From assembly GCA_964249755.1 (NCBI GenBank), contig CAXUDB010000002.1, forward strand, positions 1,054,001-1,118,000: a DNA stretch of 64,000 bases. Reading direction: 5' to 3'. The position numbers and the translations under genes were made by a program. Positions 1 to 8,448 of the stretch are shown here, piece by piece; position 1 is the stretch's first letter, and the number at the start of each line of letters is the position of its first letter. Source of the stretch: Ilyomonas sp964249755. Its GTDB lineage: Bacteria; Bacteroidota; Bacteroidia; Chitinophagales; Chitinophagaceae. A model generated the notes under the pieces. The model was not told where the DNA came from and searched no databases. It worked only from the letters and a program-made list of their open reading frames with translations.

Positions 1-543
1 ATGATTCAGCACGATGTCGAGCATCAGGTACATACCTTCTTTTCGCATTGTCTCCTGAACATTTTGCAAATCTTTCAGCGTACCAAAACGCGCATCTACT
101 TTTCGGAAATTTGATATCGCATATCCGCCATCGCTTTCGCTGGCAGGGCTTTCAAAAAAGGGCATCAGGTGCAGTGTGTTGATGCCTAATTTTTGCAGGT
201 AGGAGAACTTGCCGGGAAGGTTTTGCAGCGATCCGCAAAAGCGGTCAACATACAGGCTCATGCCTGCTAACTGGTTGCTAAGAAACCAGTCTTTCGGCTT
301 TGCTATATCTCTTTCTTTTAAAGCTGCAAAGCGAGATAAATAAGTATTGATAATTGTATCTATCAGTTGCCGGAAAGTGGCATCGCCCTGCGGATGATAG
401 GAGTATATTGTATTATAAAGATGAATGACATCATTCATCCCTAATAAGAAGCGGCGATAAAATTCGTCGTGCTTGCCATTCGGTAAAATTTTCTTTGCCG
501 CAAGCTGAAATACAACACTGGTGTAGGCTTCATTGATGTTCAT
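1..543 (-). CDS. Amylosucrase-like GH13 alpha-amylase family enzyme (N-terminal 181 residues; truncated by window edge)
   Basis: An open minus-strand frame starts at the ATG at 541-543 and runs off the left edge, so only the N-terminal 181 residues are visible. The first ~80 residues are helical, as in amylosucrase-type GH13 proteins. They are followed by GMSLYVDRFCGSL, then LGINTLHLMPFFESP and SDGGYAISNFRKVDARFGT, which begin the (beta/alpha)8 barrel. The last visible residues, LDIVLNH, are alpha-amylase conserved region I (DxxxNH). The family cleaves or transfers glucose from sucrose or alpha-glucans. The catalytic Asp/Glu/Asp regions lie outside the window, so the exact specificity is open. 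There is no signal peptide, so the enzyme is probably cytoplasmic. The gene lies 140 bp downstream of a sugar MFS carrier on the same strand, which suggests uptake and cleavage of one sugar. Confidence 0.85.
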   Translation of the reverse strand, partial: MNINEAYTSVVFQLAAKKILPNGKHDEFYRRFLLGMNDVIHLYNTIYSYHPQGDATFRQLIDTIINTYLSRFAALKERDIAKPKDWFLSNQLAGMSLYVDRFCGSLQNLPGKFSYLQKLGINTLHLMPFFESPASESDGGYAISNFRKVDARFGTLKDLQNVQETMRKEGMYLMLDIVLNH

Positions 544-683
544 GTGCTGGATTGATTTATGAAAACAGAGCGAAGTTCTAATTCGTAAAAATGTGGCAAC
601 GAAATAATTTCTTAAGATGGATGGGAACTTAAGTCAAACTAATGTATTATAGAAGCTTCTTCCGCAATTATTGAGCACTCTGC

Positions 684-2036
684 CTATATACCTTGCTCTT
701 GTGCCAGCGGCGAGATGGCTTTATTCGCTTCTTCTTCCGTGGGGCGGCGATACGAAATGAAGGTTGTGCAAATACCTGCTATCAGCAATAGCACACCGGC
801 AAACGTAATCGCCATCTGCGGATTGCCACCCAAGAAATGTCTATATACAAAACCAAACGTAAGTGTTTGCAGAATCATCGGGATCACAATCATCATGTTG
901 ATAATGCCCATATAAACGCCATAGCGGCTTTTGGGAATGCTGCCAATCACCATGATGTATGGCACGCCCATCATGCTGGCCCAAGCTACACCAAAGCCAA
1001 CCATCGGTGCAAATAAAAGGTATCTGTTTTCGATGTGTGGCAGGATGAACAGAGAGATTGCAGCGGCAAACAAGCAAATGGTATGTACAAGTTTTGCGCT
1101 GTATTTTTTTGCCAGCCACACCAGCCCAAAAGCAGAAAGAAAAGTAATGATGTTATAAAAGCCATTCACCAGGCCTGTCCATTGCGCCGCTTCTTCATAC
1201 AACAGTTTGTTTTGTTCAGCCGAGGTATGGTATACCGAAGCAGCAATGCTGTGCGAGATAAACTGCCAGTAAACAAACATTGCATACCACTGAAAGAGAT
1301 ACACCAAACCCAGTTGCTTCAGTACTTTCGGCATATCCTTGATGGCTTCTAAAATTTCGATAAAAGGCGTGAAGATGCCTTTGTTTCGTGCTTTCATTTC
1401 TGCCAGTTCCTCAGCCGTAGGCGGTATCTCCGGCGTTTTGCTTACGCTCCATGAAACAGAAGAAATAGAGCAGATAGCGCCTACGAAGAAAGAGCCGTAA
1501 ACCCAATACGGAATACCGGCATCGGATTCTCCGGTAATTAGTTTTCCAAAAATATAAAGCGACACATTGGCGAGTGTAATGCCGAAGCCGGTGAAGAAAC
1601 TTTGCGTCAAAAAACCGGTCGGGTGCTGCGCTTCGGGCAACTTATCGGCTACAAATGCGCGATACGGTTCCATGGCTGTGTTGTTGGCGGCATCAAGCAA
1701 CCACAGCAGTGTAACTGCCATCCAAAGCGCAGTGCAAAAGGGAAACAGGAAAAGGCACAAACTGCAAAAAACAGCACCCGTTATAAAAAAAGGTTTACGT
1801 CGTCCCCAGCGGGGCGACCAGGTGTTGTCGCTCATCGCGCCGATGATAGGTTGTATAAGCAAACCTGTCATCGGTCCGGCCAGGTTCAACAGTGGCAACT
1901 GATCGGGATTGGCATGTAAAAAAGTATACAGCGGATTGATGGCCGTTTGCTGCAAGCCAAAGCTGTATTGAATACCAAAGAAGCCGACATTCATATTGAT
2001 GATCTGCCAGAAGGTGAGACGTGGTTTGAATGACAT
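684..2036 (-). CDS. MFS sugar transporter, SLC45/GPH-like (450 aa)
   Basis: A polytopic inner-membrane protein with about 12 hydrophobic segments. The major-facilitator motif A appears as GAMSDNTWSPRWGRRKP at about residues 66-82, between TM2 and TM3. The N-terminal FGIQYSFGLQQTAINPLY and the pattern of charged loops resemble the SLC45/sucrose:proton symporter branch that Bacteroidota often place beside alpha-glucan enzymes. A cytoplasmic loop rich in Glu and Lys separates the two six-helix halves near residue 220. The neighbouring downstream gene on the same strand is an amylosucrase-like GH13 enzyme, so a disaccharide such as sucrose or maltose is the likely substrate. That is inference from context, not from binding residues. 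Confidence 0.85.
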   Translation of the reverse strand: MSFKPRLTFWQIINMNVGFFGIQYSFGLQQTAINPLYTFLHANPDQLPLLNLAGPMTGLLIQPIIGAMSDNTWSPRWGRRKPFFITGAVFCSLCLFLFPFCTALWMAVTLLWLLDAANNTAMEPYRAFVADKLPEAQHPTGFLTQSFFTGFGITLANVSLYIFGKLITGESDAGIPYWVYGSFFVGAICSISSVSWSVSKTPEIPPTAEELAEMKARNKGIFTPFIEILEAIKDMPKVLKQLGLVYLFQWYAMFVYWQFISHSIAASVYHTSAEQNKLLYEEAAQWTGLVNGFYNIITFLSAFGLVWLAKKYSAKLVHTICLFAAAISLFILPHIENRYLLFAPMVGFGVAWASMMGVPYIMVIGSIPKSRYGVYMGIINMMIVIPMILQTLTFGFVYRHFLGGNPQMAITFAGVLLLIAGICTTFISYRRPTEEEANKAISPLAQEQGI

Positions 2037-2218
2037 AGCAAGATGTTAGGTGCAATTAGGAAAAGCGATTCGCGTGTAAAAAATACGCAATGCAAAATAA
2101 GAGAAAGAGTCCAGTGGAACTATAAATTTCAGTGCCAACCGAAAGAGTTATGCAAGTCGCACTTTAAAAAAGGTAAGCCTTTTGCTTTGTAAGGTTTTGT
2201 TCAATCAACCATCCGGTT

Positions 2219-2491
2219 ATGAAATTTAGAAGCTGTCTTTTCTTTCTTCTCTTTATTGGCGGTCTGTCTTCCTGCCAGAATAGTCAATCAGACGAAGACA
2301 TTCAAAAGAACATCAATGATCTTTTTAAAAAAGATATGGCAGGTGCAGCACTAAATGCCACCGTAGATAATGGCATAGCAACAGTTACAGGTCAGTGCAG
2401 GGGAAATGGCTGCACAGCAAGCGTGGTAGAAAAAGTAAAAAAAATAAATGGCGTAAAGGATGTGCAAACTCACATTATAGAACAGCCCTGA
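2219..2491 (+). CDS. BON-domain lipoprotein (90 aa)
   Basis: A lipoprotein signal peptide ends in the lipobox GLSSC, with the lipidated Cys at residue 19. The rest is a single BON domain (~28-88) with the usual glycine-containing hairpin (VDNGIATVTGQ) and the VEKVKKINGVKDVQTHI end. BON domains are thought to bind phospholipid surfaces, and proteins such as OsmY respond to osmotic or envelope stress. An extra Cys pair (CRGNGC) sits in the middle and could form a disulfide. It stands alone, convergent with the DUF1543 gene. Confidence 0.85.
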   Translation: MKFRSCLFFLLFIGGLSSCQNSQSDEDIQKNINDLFKKDMAGAALNATVDNGIATVTGQCRGNGCTASVVEKVKKINGVKDVQTHIIEQP

Positions 2492-2531
2492 AAAATAAGG
2501 TTTATCCTCTTAAAGTAAATATTGGTAGGGC

Positions 2532-3092
2532 TTACAGCTTGCTCAGCTTGTAGTAGCCAATGTTCAACTTGTCTTCTTTCCGACCTTCACTTTTGAAGAT
2601 TTGCAGTGTAAATCTATCTTTCATTTCTTTGGGCAAAATATCTTCAATTTGGTAAACATCATCTACATCCACTCCATACTTATCGTCAATATGCGAAGTA
2701 GCGCCCGTGAAGCCGGTGTGTTTGTAAAACGCCGTCTGTTTTGCCCCTTGTATCGCTTCGGCTTTGTTGCTGCAGGCGACTAACATTTTATAATGATATT
2801 CTTCAAATTCGCCGGGTTTGTAACCGCCGAGATTTAAAAAGAAAAGTTTTGTCCCGGGCGTTAATTCGCTGTTTTCTTCTCCTTTAGCAATCACGTTCAC
2901 CGAATATCCACCTACGTAAGTTACCTCCCGCCACGCATCAATATGTATTCTTCCTTTCGCTTCCGGCCAATAAGCAATAATGTCCGGGATGAGTTCTTTG
3001 ATTTCTTCTGCAACGCCGAAGAAAATATCATGTTGCTCAATGTGTCGGGTTTCGGGTGTGGCGCCGAGTATCAGCATAAACAACTTTTGCAT
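2532..3092 (-). CDS. DUF1543 domain protein (186 aa)
   Basis: A soluble protein without a signal peptide. The start MQKLFMLILGAT, the HIEQHDIFFGV segment and the RIHIDAWREVTYVGGYSV segment match what I know of the DUF1543 family. That family carries two related halves, and here the second half (VDVDDVYQIEDIL...) echoes the first. No biochemical function is established for the family. The gene is monocistronic, convergent with the BON lipoprotein gene and divergent from ppk2. Confidence 0.75.
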   Translation of the reverse strand: MQKLFMLILGATPETRHIEQHDIFFGVAEEIKELIPDIIAYWPEAKGRIHIDAWREVTYVGGYSVNVIAKGEENSELTPGTKLFFLNLGGYKPGEFEEYHYKMLVACSNKAEAIQGAKQTAFYKHTGFTGATSHIDDKYGVDVDDVYQIEDILPKEMKDRFTLQIFKSEGRKEDKLNIGYYKLSKL

Positions 3093-3294
3093 CTTGCTAA
3101 ATTAGAGTGTAAAAATAGAGGAAGCAACACGCATGATAATAGGGATAAAATAGATTTTTGAATTTCTTCATCACACGAATAAAACAGTAGCCTTTTATCA
3201 GCCGGGTTGCAATACGAAGCCATTTACACCCGTCAAATATCGAGGCATTTATGTGTAGACATCGCTTGGCGTTCTTTTCGCATGGATTGTCATT

Positions 3295-4044
3295 ATGAAA
3301 ATAACATTGAAAGAGATTGATACAAAATCGCCCAAGGACTGGGAAAAGAAAAGCACGCGCAAAAAGACTGAAAAAATAATTGAACAATGTGGAGAGTTGC
3401 AGGATCTCTTATACGCCGAAAAGCAGCACTCTTTGCTCATTATTCTGCAAGGCATGGATGCCAGCGGCAAAGATGGATTACTACGCAAAGTATTCAGTCA
3501 TTTTAATCCGCGAAGTTTGCAGCTTTATTCTTTTGTTGTGCCTACAGAGGAAGAACTTGCTCACGACTTTCTCTGGCGCGTGCACAAGCATACGCCTGCA
3601 AAAGGCAACATTCAGATCTTCAACCGATCTTATTACGAGGATATTCTCGTAACACGCGTGCATAAATATTGCAGCGATGAACAAGCAAAACAGCGCATGA
3701 AATCTATTAATGCGTTTGAAGAGTTGTTAGTGCAGGATAACAATACAACCCTACTCAAGTTCTACCTTCATGTATCGAAAGAAGAACAGGAAAAACGGAT
3801 GCAGGAGCGGGTTGACAATCCACAAAAGCATTGGAAGTATGATGCGAATGATTACAAAGAAATTGCGTTGCACAACGAGTATGCAAAGATGTATGAAGAC
3901 GCATTTGCGCATTGCCATTTCATTCCATGGATAATCATTCCGGCTGACGACAATTGGTACAAAGAATATTCGGTTGCACAAAAGCTGCTCGAAACTTTAC
4001 TGTCGTTCAACATGAAGTATCCCAGGTTGCCTGTTGAGAAATAG
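3295..4044 (+). CDS. Polyphosphate kinase 2 family protein (249 aa)
   Basis: A P-loop kinase of the PPK2 fold. It has Walker A GMDASGKDG at 53-61, the lid-type segment DFLWRVHKH at ~91-99 and Walker B-like IQIFNRSYYEDIL at ~107-118. Enzymes of this family transfer phosphate between polyphosphate and nucleotides, and single-domain members of this length usually favour NDP or NMP phosphorylation. The length and the intact P-loop indicate an active enzyme. Which class it belongs to (ADP/GDP or AMP-preferring) cannot be settled by eye. It is cytoplasmic and monocistronic, and ends at a strong hairpin terminator shared with the convergent SDR gene. Confidence 0.9.
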   Translation: MKITLKEIDTKSPKDWEKKSTRKKTEKIIEQCGELQDLLYAEKQHSLLIILQGMDASGKDGLLRKVFSHFNPRSLQLYSFVVPTEEELAHDFLWRVHKHTPAKGNIQIFNRSYYEDILVTRVHKYCSDEQAKQRMKSINAFEELLVQDNNTTLLKFYLHVSKEEQEKRMQERVDNPQKHWKYDANDYKEIALHNEYAKMYEDAFAHCHFIPWIIIPADDNWYKEYSVAQKLLETLLSFNMKYPRLPVEK

Positions 4045-4108
4045 GAAGGAGAAAAAGAGTATTCAACAAATGCCAATCAGCAGCGATGTACTGCTTAGTG
4101 ATGCAAAC

Positions 4109-4139
4109 AAAAAAGCGGTTTTTTTAAACCGCTTTTTTT
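4109..4139. terminator. Bidirectional hairpin terminator between ppk2 and SDR
   Basis: An A-run, AGCGGTTT, a short T loop, AAACCGCT and a T-run form a nearly symmetric hairpin flanked by A and T tracts. It can terminate both convergent genes. Confidence 0.85.
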
Positions 4140-4151
4140 ATGAAAAACTGA

Positions 4152-4916
4152 TTAAATACCTTGTCCACCCGACACTTCTATGCGTTGTGCATTTACCCAT
4201 TTTGCATCTTCTGTGCATAAGAAAGCTACCACGCCACCAATATCATGCGGCAAACCCACACGACCCAGTGGAGTAGCTTCCGCAACCTGCTGATTAATGT
4301 CTTTGTTATCTCTTACTCTTCCGCCACCGAAATCGGTTTCGATTGCACCCGGTGCAACAATGTTCGAACGGATGCCGCGTTTGCCCAATTCTTTTGCCTG
4401 ATAACGGGTTACTACTTCCATAGCACCTTTCATGGCGGCATAAGCTGAAGAGCCAGGGTAAGCAAAGCGCGCCAATCCTGATGAGATGTTAATAATACCA
4501 CCGCCATCAGCCAAAACAGGCAGAGCCTTCTGCGTTAGGAAATAAGGCGCCTTCAAATGAATGTTCATAATCTGGTCGAACTGCTCTTCGGTTGTGTCAG
4601 CAAAAGCGGCATACAAACCGATACCTGCATTGTTCACGATGTAATTGATTTTATCCCTGCCAAATTCTTCCGCCAGAATTTTCTTTACCGAATCAAAAAA
4701 AGCGTCAAAGGTGGAAGCATCTTCTACATTCAGTTGCAGGGCGAACGCTTGGGTACCGCCTTGCTTAATTTCTTCCACCACTTTATCAGCCTCTTCTTTC
4801 TTACTGTTGTAGGTGATAATGACGTCTAATCCTTTTTTTGAAATGCTGAGCGCCATGTCTTTGCCCAATCCGCGGCTGCCACCGGTAATCAAGACAATTT
4901 GTTTTGTACTTGCCAT
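4152..4916 (-). CDS. SDR family oxidoreductase (254 aa)
   Basis: A classical short-chain dehydrogenase/reductase. It has the NAD(P)-binding TGGSRGLG at 11-18, NNAG at 95-98, the Ser pair near 145, the catalytic YAAMK (Tyr159, Lys163) and PGAIETDF after the active site. Ser/Arg in the glycine loop and no acidic residue just after beta-2 suggest NADPH, but this is a guess. The C-terminal WVNAQRIEVSGGQ is typical of the family. The substrate is unknown. It lies 68 bp downstream of an AraC-type regulator on the same strand, with its own candidate promoter between them. Confidence 0.88.
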   Translation of the reverse strand: MASTKQIVLITGGSRGLGKDMALSISKKGLDVIITYNSKKEEADKVVEEIKQGGTQAFALQLNVEDASTFDAFFDSVKKILAEEFGRDKINYIVNNAGIGLYAAFADTTEEQFDQIMNIHLKAPYFLTQKALPVLADGGGIINISSGLARFAYPGSSAYAAMKGAMEVVTRYQAKELGKRGIRSNIVAPGAIETDFGGGRVRDNKDINQQVAEATPLGRVGLPHDIGGVVAFLCTEDAKWVNAQRIEVSGGQGI

Positions 4917-4936
4917 ATTCTATTATTTTAATGATG

Positions 4937-4944
4937 CAAAAGTA
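4937..4944 (-). promoter_or_regulatory. Candidate Bacteroidota -7 box for the SDR gene
   Basis: The minus strand reads TACTTTTG, a full match to the TAnnTTTG -7 element, 20 nt before the SDR ATG. I do not see a clear -33 TTG at the usual distance, so only the -7 box is claimed. Confidence 0.45.
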
Positions 4945-4984
4945 GAATGGGCAATCGCCTTAAAAATGGTGCACTCTTCAGATT

Positions 4985-5365
4985 TTATTGATGGCTTTTC
5001 CGGTATTGCAAAGGAGTGATGCCTGTCATGCTCTTAAAGAACCTGATAAAGTTGGCAGCATCATTATAAGCAAGCTGATAACCGATATCGGTTACCGATT
5101 GCCGGGTGTGCAGGAGAAGGTTTTTTGCAGCTTCCACAAGCCGTTCCTCAACCATATCGCACGGAGACTTGCCTGTGGTCAATTTAATGGTGTTAGTTAA
5201 ATGTCGCGGATGAATGAACAGCAGCGCCCCAAAATCTTTTGCGCTAAACCGGCGGTGGATGCGGTTTTGCAACAGGTCGTTTATATACTTGTCTGCCAGT
5301 TTTATAAAGTCTTGTGTTATCTCATCTTTACGGCTGAGGATAAGATGGGGAATTTCGGTTGTCAT
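4985..5365 (-). CDS. AraC-type HTH regulator, DNA-binding domain only (126 aa)
   Basis: The protein is essentially one AraC/XylS DNA-binding region with two helix-turn-helix units. The first is around FSAKDFGALLFIHPRHLTNTIK, and the second is around QSVTDIGYQLAYNDAANFIRFFKS, ending in the family signature GITPLQYRK. There is no N-terminal ligand-binding domain. The length (~126 aa) therefore makes this a short, stand-alone DNA-binding form, or an ORF whose sensor domain has been lost. The adjacent SDR gene is the obvious candidate target. Confidence 0.85.
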   Translation of the reverse strand: MTTEIPHLILSRKDEITQDFIKLADKYINDLLQNRIHRRFSAKDFGALLFIHPRHLTNTIKLTTGKSPCDMVEERLVEAAKNLLLHTRQSVTDIGYQLAYNDAANFIRFFKSMTGITPLQYRKSHQ

Positions 5366-5550
5366 TTGTCTTCAATTGTTTTCAGGCAGCAAACCTATGC
5401 CGGAAAAAAAACCATGTCATTATTACTTTTTTGCAGGAAGAACAATCCCTTCCTGCTATAATATTCAAAATTAAATTGTGGCAATAAAATTGAATAAGCA
5501 GAGCAACGGCATTATATCCTATCAGTTTCCGGCAAATACAGTTTAGTTAT

Positions 5551-6675
5551 ATGAATGCATCTCTCGCCAAATCAATTCCTTTCTATGCTAAGCTGGCATT
5601 GATTCTATTTAGCCTTGTTGCGCTATGTTTCATTGCGATAGAAGTCAAAGAAATTTTATCGCCGCTTTTGTTCTCACTCCTGTTTTCGGTGGCGCTGCTG
5701 CCCTTAGTTAATTTTTTTGAGAGAAAATTAAAGTTTCCCGGTGGCGCAGCCGCCGGACTATCGGTAGTGCTTTTGCTCGCGGCTTTGTTCTTCCTGTTCT
5801 ATTTCTTAGGCTCACAAATCAGCCGGCTGGCAAAAGACTGGCCGATGTTCCAGCAACAGATCAATTTAAGCATCTCCAACTTTCAGCAGTGGCTCGACAA
5901 TAAGATGCACATTGATGTAAAGGAGCAGATGAGCTACGTGAACAAAGCCACTACGCAGGCACTTGATTCCAGTTCAACATTTATTGGCGCTACGGTTAGT
6001 TCGCTTTCTTCTATGCTGCTGTTTATCGTGTTCACCATGATTTACACTTTCTTTATGCTCCTTTACCGGCGTCATCTTTTAAAGTTTCTAATTGCTGTTT
6101 TTAAAGAAGAGCATTCGGTAACAGTGTATGATATTACGGAGCAAGTACAGTACATTGTTCGTAAATACATCCTTGGATTATTGCTCGAAATGTTGATCGT
6201 TTCGTCGGTTTGTTGCATCGCTTTTTTGCTATTGGGCGTGAAATATGCCGTACTGCTGGGCTTTATCACCGGCATCTTTAATCTCATTCCTTACATCGGC
6301 ATTTTCACATCTATGGCATTAGGCACATTCATCACATTTGCCACCGGCGCAGCGGCTTCTAAAGTTTTGCTGGTTGCCATTGTTTATGTGTGTGTTCATC
6401 TCGTGGACAGCAATGTTTTGCTGCCGCTCATTGTTGGTTCCAAAGTCCGCATCAATGCGCTTATTACTGTGCTGGGTGTTATTATCGGCGAAATGATGTG
6501 GGGCATATCCGGTATGTTTCTCTCAATTCCTGTAATCGCTATTTTAAAAATTGTGTTCGATAGGATTGATACGCTGAAACCCTGGGGCTTGCTGCTGGGC
6601 GAAGAAAAAGACGAGAAGCCGAAAAGCAAAAGAAAAATTATTGCAGAAGCGGAAACGAAAAAATCCGATACTTAA
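5551..6675 (+). CDS. AI-2E family (PerM/TqsA-like) transporter (374 aa)
   Basis: An inner-membrane protein with two N-terminal hydrophobic segments, a soluble region (~85-150), and a cluster of helices to the C-terminus. It contains GVKYAVLLGFITGIFNLIPYIG and later VGSKVRINALITVLGVIIGEMMWGISGMFLSIPV, both characteristic of the AI-2E exporter superfamily. A charged tail of Lys and Glu closes the protein. Members export small molecules or act as Na+/H+ antiporters, and the substrate cannot be predicted here. It is followed by a hairpin and a small membrane-peptide gene. Confidence 0.9.
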   Translation: MNASLAKSIPFYAKLALILFSLVALCFIAIEVKEILSPLLFSLLFSVALLPLVNFFERKLKFPGGAAAGLSVVLLLAALFFLFYFLGSQISRLAKDWPMFQQQINLSISNFQQWLDNKMHIDVKEQMSYVNKATTQALDSSSTFIGATVSSLSSMLLFIVFTMIYTFFMLLYRRHLLKFLIAVFKEEHSVTVYDITEQVQYIVRKYILGLLLEMLIVSSVCCIAFLLLGVKYAVLLGFITGIFNLIPYIGIFTSMALGTFITFATGAAASKVLLVAIVYVCVHLVDSNVLLPLIVGSKVRINALITVLGVIIGEMMWGISGMFLSIPVIAILKIVFDRIDTLKPWGLLLGEEKDEKPKSKRKIIAEAETKKSDT

Positions 6676-6709
6676 GAAAGGAGGACATAAAAATGTCCAT
6701 TCTCCTTCT
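6676..6709 (+). terminator. Hairpin downstream of the AI-2E transporter
   Basis: AGGAGGACAT, a 4-nt A loop, then ATGTCCATTCTCCTT form an imperfect stem (GGACAT/ATGTCC exact), followed by a short T-containing tract. Its terminator strength is uncertain. Confidence 0.45.
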
Positions 6710-6789
6710 GTTTGAATTTAATCTAAATTTTAGCGCAGTCTTTGCAATGCCTTGTCAAATTTATTTTTTCATTTTATAAAATCAATATT

Positions 6790-6909
6790 ATGCGTGATTG
6801 GTTACGGACATTATTGGCAGGTTATGGTGCTTACCGTTGGGGCGGTGGCTGCTTAAGCACAGTGCTTATTTTTATTGCTATCTATTGGGCATTGGGGCAT
6901 TGCAATTAG
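6790..6909 (+). CDS. Small membrane protein (39 aa)
   Basis: The short ORF starts at the ATG at 6790 and stops at TAG. It encodes a basic N-terminus (MRDWLRTLLAGYGAYRW), a GGGC motif at 18-21 and one hydrophobic helix (~22-35). I recall similar 35-45 residue peptides with a GGGC + TM layout in Bacteroidota genomes, but I cannot verify this. No function is known. It is free-standing, 114 bp after the AI-2E transporter gene and convergent with the esterase gene. Confidence 0.65.
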   Translation: MRDWLRTLLAGYGAYRWGGGCLSTVLIFIAIYWALGHCN

Positions 6910-6962
6910 CGGTTTCTGTTTGTGTTAAATGCCTATATAAATAAGTCTTCACAGGCTTCTAC

Positions 6963-7691
6963 TCATATATACATCTGCACCATCACACGCCAATGCCGTG
7001 GGCGATGAGCTTCTTCATTCCATACATAAAGTGTATTGCAAATCCCTTTTTCAGAAAGCGCATTGCTAAGTAACACATTGCTTTCGAAAAAGGGATCTTC
7101 TTTACCAATCACAAACACAATTTTCATCTTCTTTAGCCGACGTATCGTTCTTTCATCCGTAAGATTGGGTACAAACATTTCAGGCGTGTTGAAGTAAATA
7201 TTCTCATCATTGTAACCGTCAAATAAATCCCGGAAATTTTGAACCGAACGGCTCAGGTTATATCTTCCGCTCATACCTACTATTTTACTAAAGTGTTGGG
7301 GATGCTTTAAGCCAATATTCATAGCATGATAGGCGCCTAAACTGCATCCGGCCACGATCCTGTACTTGTTTTTGTTTTTCTTTTTAATGAAGGGAACCAC
7401 TTCATACATGATATAGTTCTCGTAGTAAGTATAACGAAGAATCCGTTCAGAGGGCAGAATATCGGCGTTATAAAAGCTCTCCAGGTCGGTGCTGTCTACG
7501 CAAAAGACCTGCAGATAACCAGCATTAATCTTATCCTGCATCGCCTCAATTATCTTCCAGTTTTCATAATCGTAAAACCGCGCAGTGCGGGTAGGAAAGA
7601 ATAATACCGGTATGCCGCCCTGCCCAAACACCAGCATTTCTATTTCCCGGTTTATATGCTTGCTGAACCATCGGTAATATTCTCGTGTCAT
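6963..7691 (-). CDS. Alpha/beta-hydrolase esterase-like protein (242 aa)
   Basis: An esterase-D-type alpha/beta hydrolase with a nucleophile elbow GCSLGA (Ser117) inside RIVAGCSLGAYHAMNIG. It has a plausible acidic residue in VIGKEDPF and a C-terminal His in NEEAHRPRHW. It lacks a signal peptide, so it is probably cytoplasmic. It overlaps the upstream SGNH hydrolase gene by 4 bp (ATGA), indicating translational coupling. The two hydrolases may act on one esterified substrate, which is unknown. Confidence 0.82.
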   Translation of the reverse strand: MTREYYRWFSKHINREIEMLVFGQGGIPVLFFPTRTARFYDYENWKIIEAMQDKINAGYLQVFCVDSTDLESFYNADILPSERILRYTYYENYIMYEVVPFIKKKNKNKYRIVAGCSLGAYHAMNIGLKHPQHFSKIVGMSGRYNLSRSVQNFRDLFDGYNDENIYFNTPEMFVPNLTDERTIRRLKKMKIVFVIGKEDPFFESNVLLSNALSEKGICNTLYVWNEEAHRPRHWRVMVQMYI

Positions 7692-8329
7692 GGTAGTTTT
7701 GCAATGGCAGTTGCGAAATTATTATCTGTGATTTTGTTAGCAAAAACCTGTGCCAGTAAAATTTGTTTCCATACTTCATAACCCGCTCTGGTTAGGTGCA
7801 GTCCATCTTCATCATAATAATCTTTATTTGGATAACTGCTCTCATTCAGCATGGCATCATAAATATTGATAAACTTCATGTTGTCTTGCGCAGCTTCTAT
7901 TTCTGATTCTATCAGGTGATTGGCTTGCCTGATGTTTTCATTGATGTTCCACCGTGCAAGGCTTGGTTTAATGGACAGGTAATAAGAAGGGATGTCAGGA
8001 AAATGTTCCCGGATCAGGCTTTTCATTTGCCTGAAGAAAAGGAGCAACTCATCCGGAGAGCGGCCATCGCCCAAATCATTATCACCGGCATAAATAATTA
8101 ATTTCTGCGCACTGCTAACCGGTGTTACAATCCAATCGAAATAATGGACACAAGCTTCCATTGTAGAACCGCCAAACCCAAGGTTTACGGGCAAAAAAGG
8201 GGCAAAATCTTCGGGCATGGTTTCCCATAACCGTATAGAAGAACTGCCATAAAAAACGGTTTGCGGAGCGTAGGAAAGTGAATCTCTTTTCTCAATCAGT
8301 TGCCTGACTTCTTCTTCGTACCAATCCAT
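7688..8329 (-). CDS. SGNH/GDSL-type hydrolase (213 aa)
   Basis: All four SGNH blocks are visible: FYGSSS (probable nucleophile Ser30), GFGGST (oxyanion Gly), AGDND (Asn84) and DGLHLT (Asp175/His178). The family hydrolyses esters of lipids, carbohydrates or phospholipid head groups. There is no signal peptide. It is the first gene of a two-gene minus-strand operon with an alpha/beta-hydrolase that overlaps its stop codon. Its start lies about 119 bp from the divergent purL. Confidence 0.88.
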   Translation of the reverse strand: MDWYEEEVRQLIEKRDSLSYAPQTVFYGSSSIRLWETMPEDFAPFLPVNLGFGGSTMEACVHYFDWIVTPVSSAQKLIIYAGDNDLGDGRSPDELLLFFRQMKSLIREHFPDIPSYYLSIKPSLARWNINENIRQANHLIESEIEAAQDNMKFINIYDAMLNESSYPNKDYYDEDGLHLTRAGYEVWKQILLAQVFANKITDNNFATAIAKLP

Positions 8330-8390
8330 GAGTGTTTATGAGATAATGCGATTTATGCAACAATACAACATTTACATAAACTCGCCTATC

Positions 8391-8419
8391 TTGCTTTCGT
8401 GTTGCCTTTCTTACCTTCG
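8391..8419 (+). promoter_or_regulatory. Candidate sigma-A promoter for purL
   Basis: TTG at 8391-8393 and TACCTTCG at 8412-8419 are separated by 18 nt, matching the Bacteroidota -33 TTG / -7 TAnnTTTG layout apart from one base. The purL ATG follows 29 nt after the box. Confidence 0.6.
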
Positions 8420-8448
8420 CGGCACACAACCAATTATTTTAGAGCAAC

